Positions 5,886 through 6,865 of a stretch of DNA of 6,865 nucleotides are shown in pieces (the first letter of the stretch is position 1; each line of letters begins with the position of its first letter). Below the pieces are notes generated by a model, which searched no databases, was not told the origin of the DNA, and saw nothing but the letters and a program-made list of their open reading frames with translations. The position numbers and the translations under genes were made by a program. The DNA comes from Treponema sp. (lineage in GTDB: Bacteria; Spirochaetota; Spirochaetia; Treponematales; Breznakiellaceae): NCBI GenBank assembly GCA_031256115.1, contig JAIRRF010000296.1:1-6865 (forward strand), written 5' to 3'.

Positions 5886-6778
5886 AAAAATCCTTTATAA
5901 AGAACCTTTGGGTATCTGTTTTTTTCTTTTTATACATATGCGGCTGTGCGGGGAAAGAAACACAGACATTGTTAGCAGAAGGGCAGCTGATTCAGCCGGG
6001 TCAACCAATTCAACCGGTTTTACCGGTTCAAGCCAACGACCGGCAGAAAGCACAGGATTATTCCCGAAACCGGGAAAAACTTAGCAGGGTTCTTGTTAAG
6101 GCGCAGATCCCCGCCGGAATGGCTCGGCGTATTGAAACTGCGGGAGTTACCGGAGAGGAACCCGGCGTCTTTCTTTCCCAGTTATTCAGGATTCTGGAAA
6201 ATAACGATCCTTATCTCCGTATTTTGGTAGACAAAAGTCATCCTTTGCCGGAAAACTATGAACCGGACGATTTAATAGAGCTTCGCTATAAAAGCTACCG
6301 GGCAGGAATTACCGATGTAATGCTGCTCCGCCGCAGAGCCGAAGAAGCCCTGGAGGAAATGGCCGCCGCCGCCAAATCTTCGGGATTTACCTTAACTGTC
6401 TCTTCCGCTTATCGTTCCTATCAGTACCAGATTGGTTCCTTTGAACGCTGGACAGCCCGGCTTGGCCCTGCAAGGGCGGAAATTGCATCCGCCAGACCGG
6501 GCCGGAGCCAGCACCAGTTGGGGCTTGCGGTGGATTTTGGCTCCATTACCAATAATTTTGCAGAAACCCCAATAGGGAAATGGGTCGCAGCAAACGCGGG
6601 CAGGTTTGGCTTTTCCCTGTCCTATCCCCGGGGTTATGAAGAACTTACCGGTTATGGATGGGAAAGCTGGCATTACCGCTACGTTGGCCGTGATCTATAC
6701 GAATTTATCGAAACATGGTTCAATAGCATCCAACAACATGCCCTGCGGTTTATCCATGAATGGGAAGCGGATAATTAG
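5882..6778 (+). CDS. Lipoprotein D-alanyl-D-alanine carboxypeptidase, VanY type (peptidase M15B)
   Basis: This is a zinc peptidase that trims the terminal D-Ala from peptidoglycan stem peptides outside the cytoplasmic membrane. Residues 1-22 form a lipoprotein signal: basic KKSFIKNLW, hydrophobic VSVFFFLYI, then ICG-Cys22, a relaxed lipobox of the kind common in spirochaetes. A Pro/Gln linker (about 36-50) and a helical stretch (51-165) precede the M15 domain: SSAYRSYQYQ (174-183), SQHQLGLAVD (209-218) with zinc ligands His211 and Asp218, and ESWHYRYVG (261-269) with catalytic Glu261 and zinc ligand His264. All catalytic residues are present. The length of 298 is normal for anchored VanY proteins. 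The start is GTG overlapping the helicase TGA (GTGA), with GGAAG four bases upstream; the signal peptide confirms it. Translation is probably coupled to the helicase. No vanR/S/H/A/X neighbours appear, so this is likely housekeeping wall remodelling rather than glycopeptide resistance. An L,D- or mixed-specificity carboxypeptidase is possible. Confidence 0.92.
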   Translation: MKKSFIKNLWVSVFFFLYICGCAGKETQTLLAEGQLIQPGQPIQPVLPVQANDRQKAQDYSRNREKLSRVLVKAQIPAGMARRIETAGVTGEEPGVFLSQLFRILENNDPYLRILVDKSHPLPENYEPDDLIELRYKSYRAGITDVMLLRRRAEEALEEMAAAAKSSGFTLTVSSAYRSYQYQIGSFERWTARLGPARAEIASARPGRSQHQLGLAVDFGSITNNFAETPIGKWVAANAGRFGFSLSYPRGYEELTGYGWESWHYRYVGRDLYEFIETWFNSIQQHALRFIHEWEADN

Positions 6779-6808
6779 AGAATCTATACTTTTACAGAGA
6801 TGCTGAAA

Positions 6809-6865
6809 TTACCAGTTACCGCCTGAACGGCGGGGTTTGTCCATTGCTTCATTCACTCTGAGCTG
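6809..6865 (-). CDS. C-terminal end of a probable RRM-type RNA-binding protein (cut by window edge)
   Basis: The minus strand is open from the window edge to a TAA at 6811-6809, encoding QLRVNEAMDKPRRSGGNW. The other two minus frames close within a few codons. The string LRVNEA followed by an Arg/Gly-rich tail matches the last beta strand and tail of small bacterial single-RRM proteins, where such phrases follow LDGR-. These proteins are about 80-110 residues and bind RNA in the cytoplasm. The gene would be convergent with the peptidase gene, 30 bases between stops. Eighteen open codons are weak evidence alone; the call rests on the recognised ending and on placement. Confidence 0.5.
   Translation of the reverse strand, partial: QLRVNEAMDKPRRSGGNW

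Noticed and set aside
6012..6028. AACCGG-TTTTA-CCGGTT hairpin in the peptidase gene
   Set aside because: It falls in codons of the Pro/Gln linker and is explained by the repeated QPV/LPV coding; no regulatory role is supported.
5882..6778. Glycopeptide resistance determinant
   Set aside because: A VanY-type enzyme alone does not confer this, and no vanH/A/X or vanR/S genes are visible.
6819..6833. CCGCC-TGAAC-GGCGG hairpin after the peptidase gene as a terminator
   Set aside because: The stem is only five pairs, the following GGTTTGT is not a T run, and it lies within codons of the probable RRM protein tail.

Overview
The window reads as ordinary, dense bacterial chromosome of roughly 50% GC. 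It holds five clearly recognisable protein genes and the tail of a probable sixth. The best guess for the source is a spirochaete of the Treponema type, such as the moderate-GC gut treponemes. This rests on three things: a plant/cyanobacterial-style GlgC, a relaxed lipobox on the secreted peptidase, and a glycoside hydrolase family 4 sugar gene. It is an inference with no marker gene behind it. No RNA gene, insertion sequence, CRISPR array or phage gene is visible. No gene-free stretch exceeds about 130 bases.

Left block (2-2118, + strand): a 5'-truncated NAD/metal-dependent 6-phospho-beta-glucosidase (GH4, LicH/CelF type) is followed after 47 bases by a BadF/BcrA-type ASKHA kinase resembling N-acetylglucosamine kinases. 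The pair ends in an intrinsic terminator whose stem begins inside the kinase stop codon region. The likely job is intracellular use of a phosphorylated beta-disaccharide plus ATP-dependent phosphorylation of a sugar.

Middle (2126-3397, - strand): glgC, ADP-glucose pyrophosphorylase, the committing step of glycogen synthesis, points back toward the sugar operon. Hexose phosphate made by the left block could feed it. It has a strong sigma70-like promoter (TCGACA, 17 bases, TATAAT) with a duplicated -10 element, and it keeps both lysines known as activator sites in cyanobacterial and plant enzymes.

Right block (3528-6778, + strand): a full-length MrfA/YprA-type DNA repair helicase, then, overlapping by 4 bases, a lipoprotein VanY-type D,D-carboxypeptidase (M15B). 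The helicase has no Shine-Dalgarno sequence. A credible promoter places the transcription start almost on its ATG, suggesting a leaderless mRNA. A 16-base inverted repeat in the divergent glgC/helicase region is a candidate operator. At the right edge, an open minus-strand frame ends like the C-terminus of a small bacterial RRM RNA-binding protein, convergent with the peptidase gene.

No wholly new system is evident. The points most worth testing are the divergent regulatory region, the helicase/cell-wall peptidase coupling without MrfB, the GH4-kinase pair and the activator lysines of GlgC.
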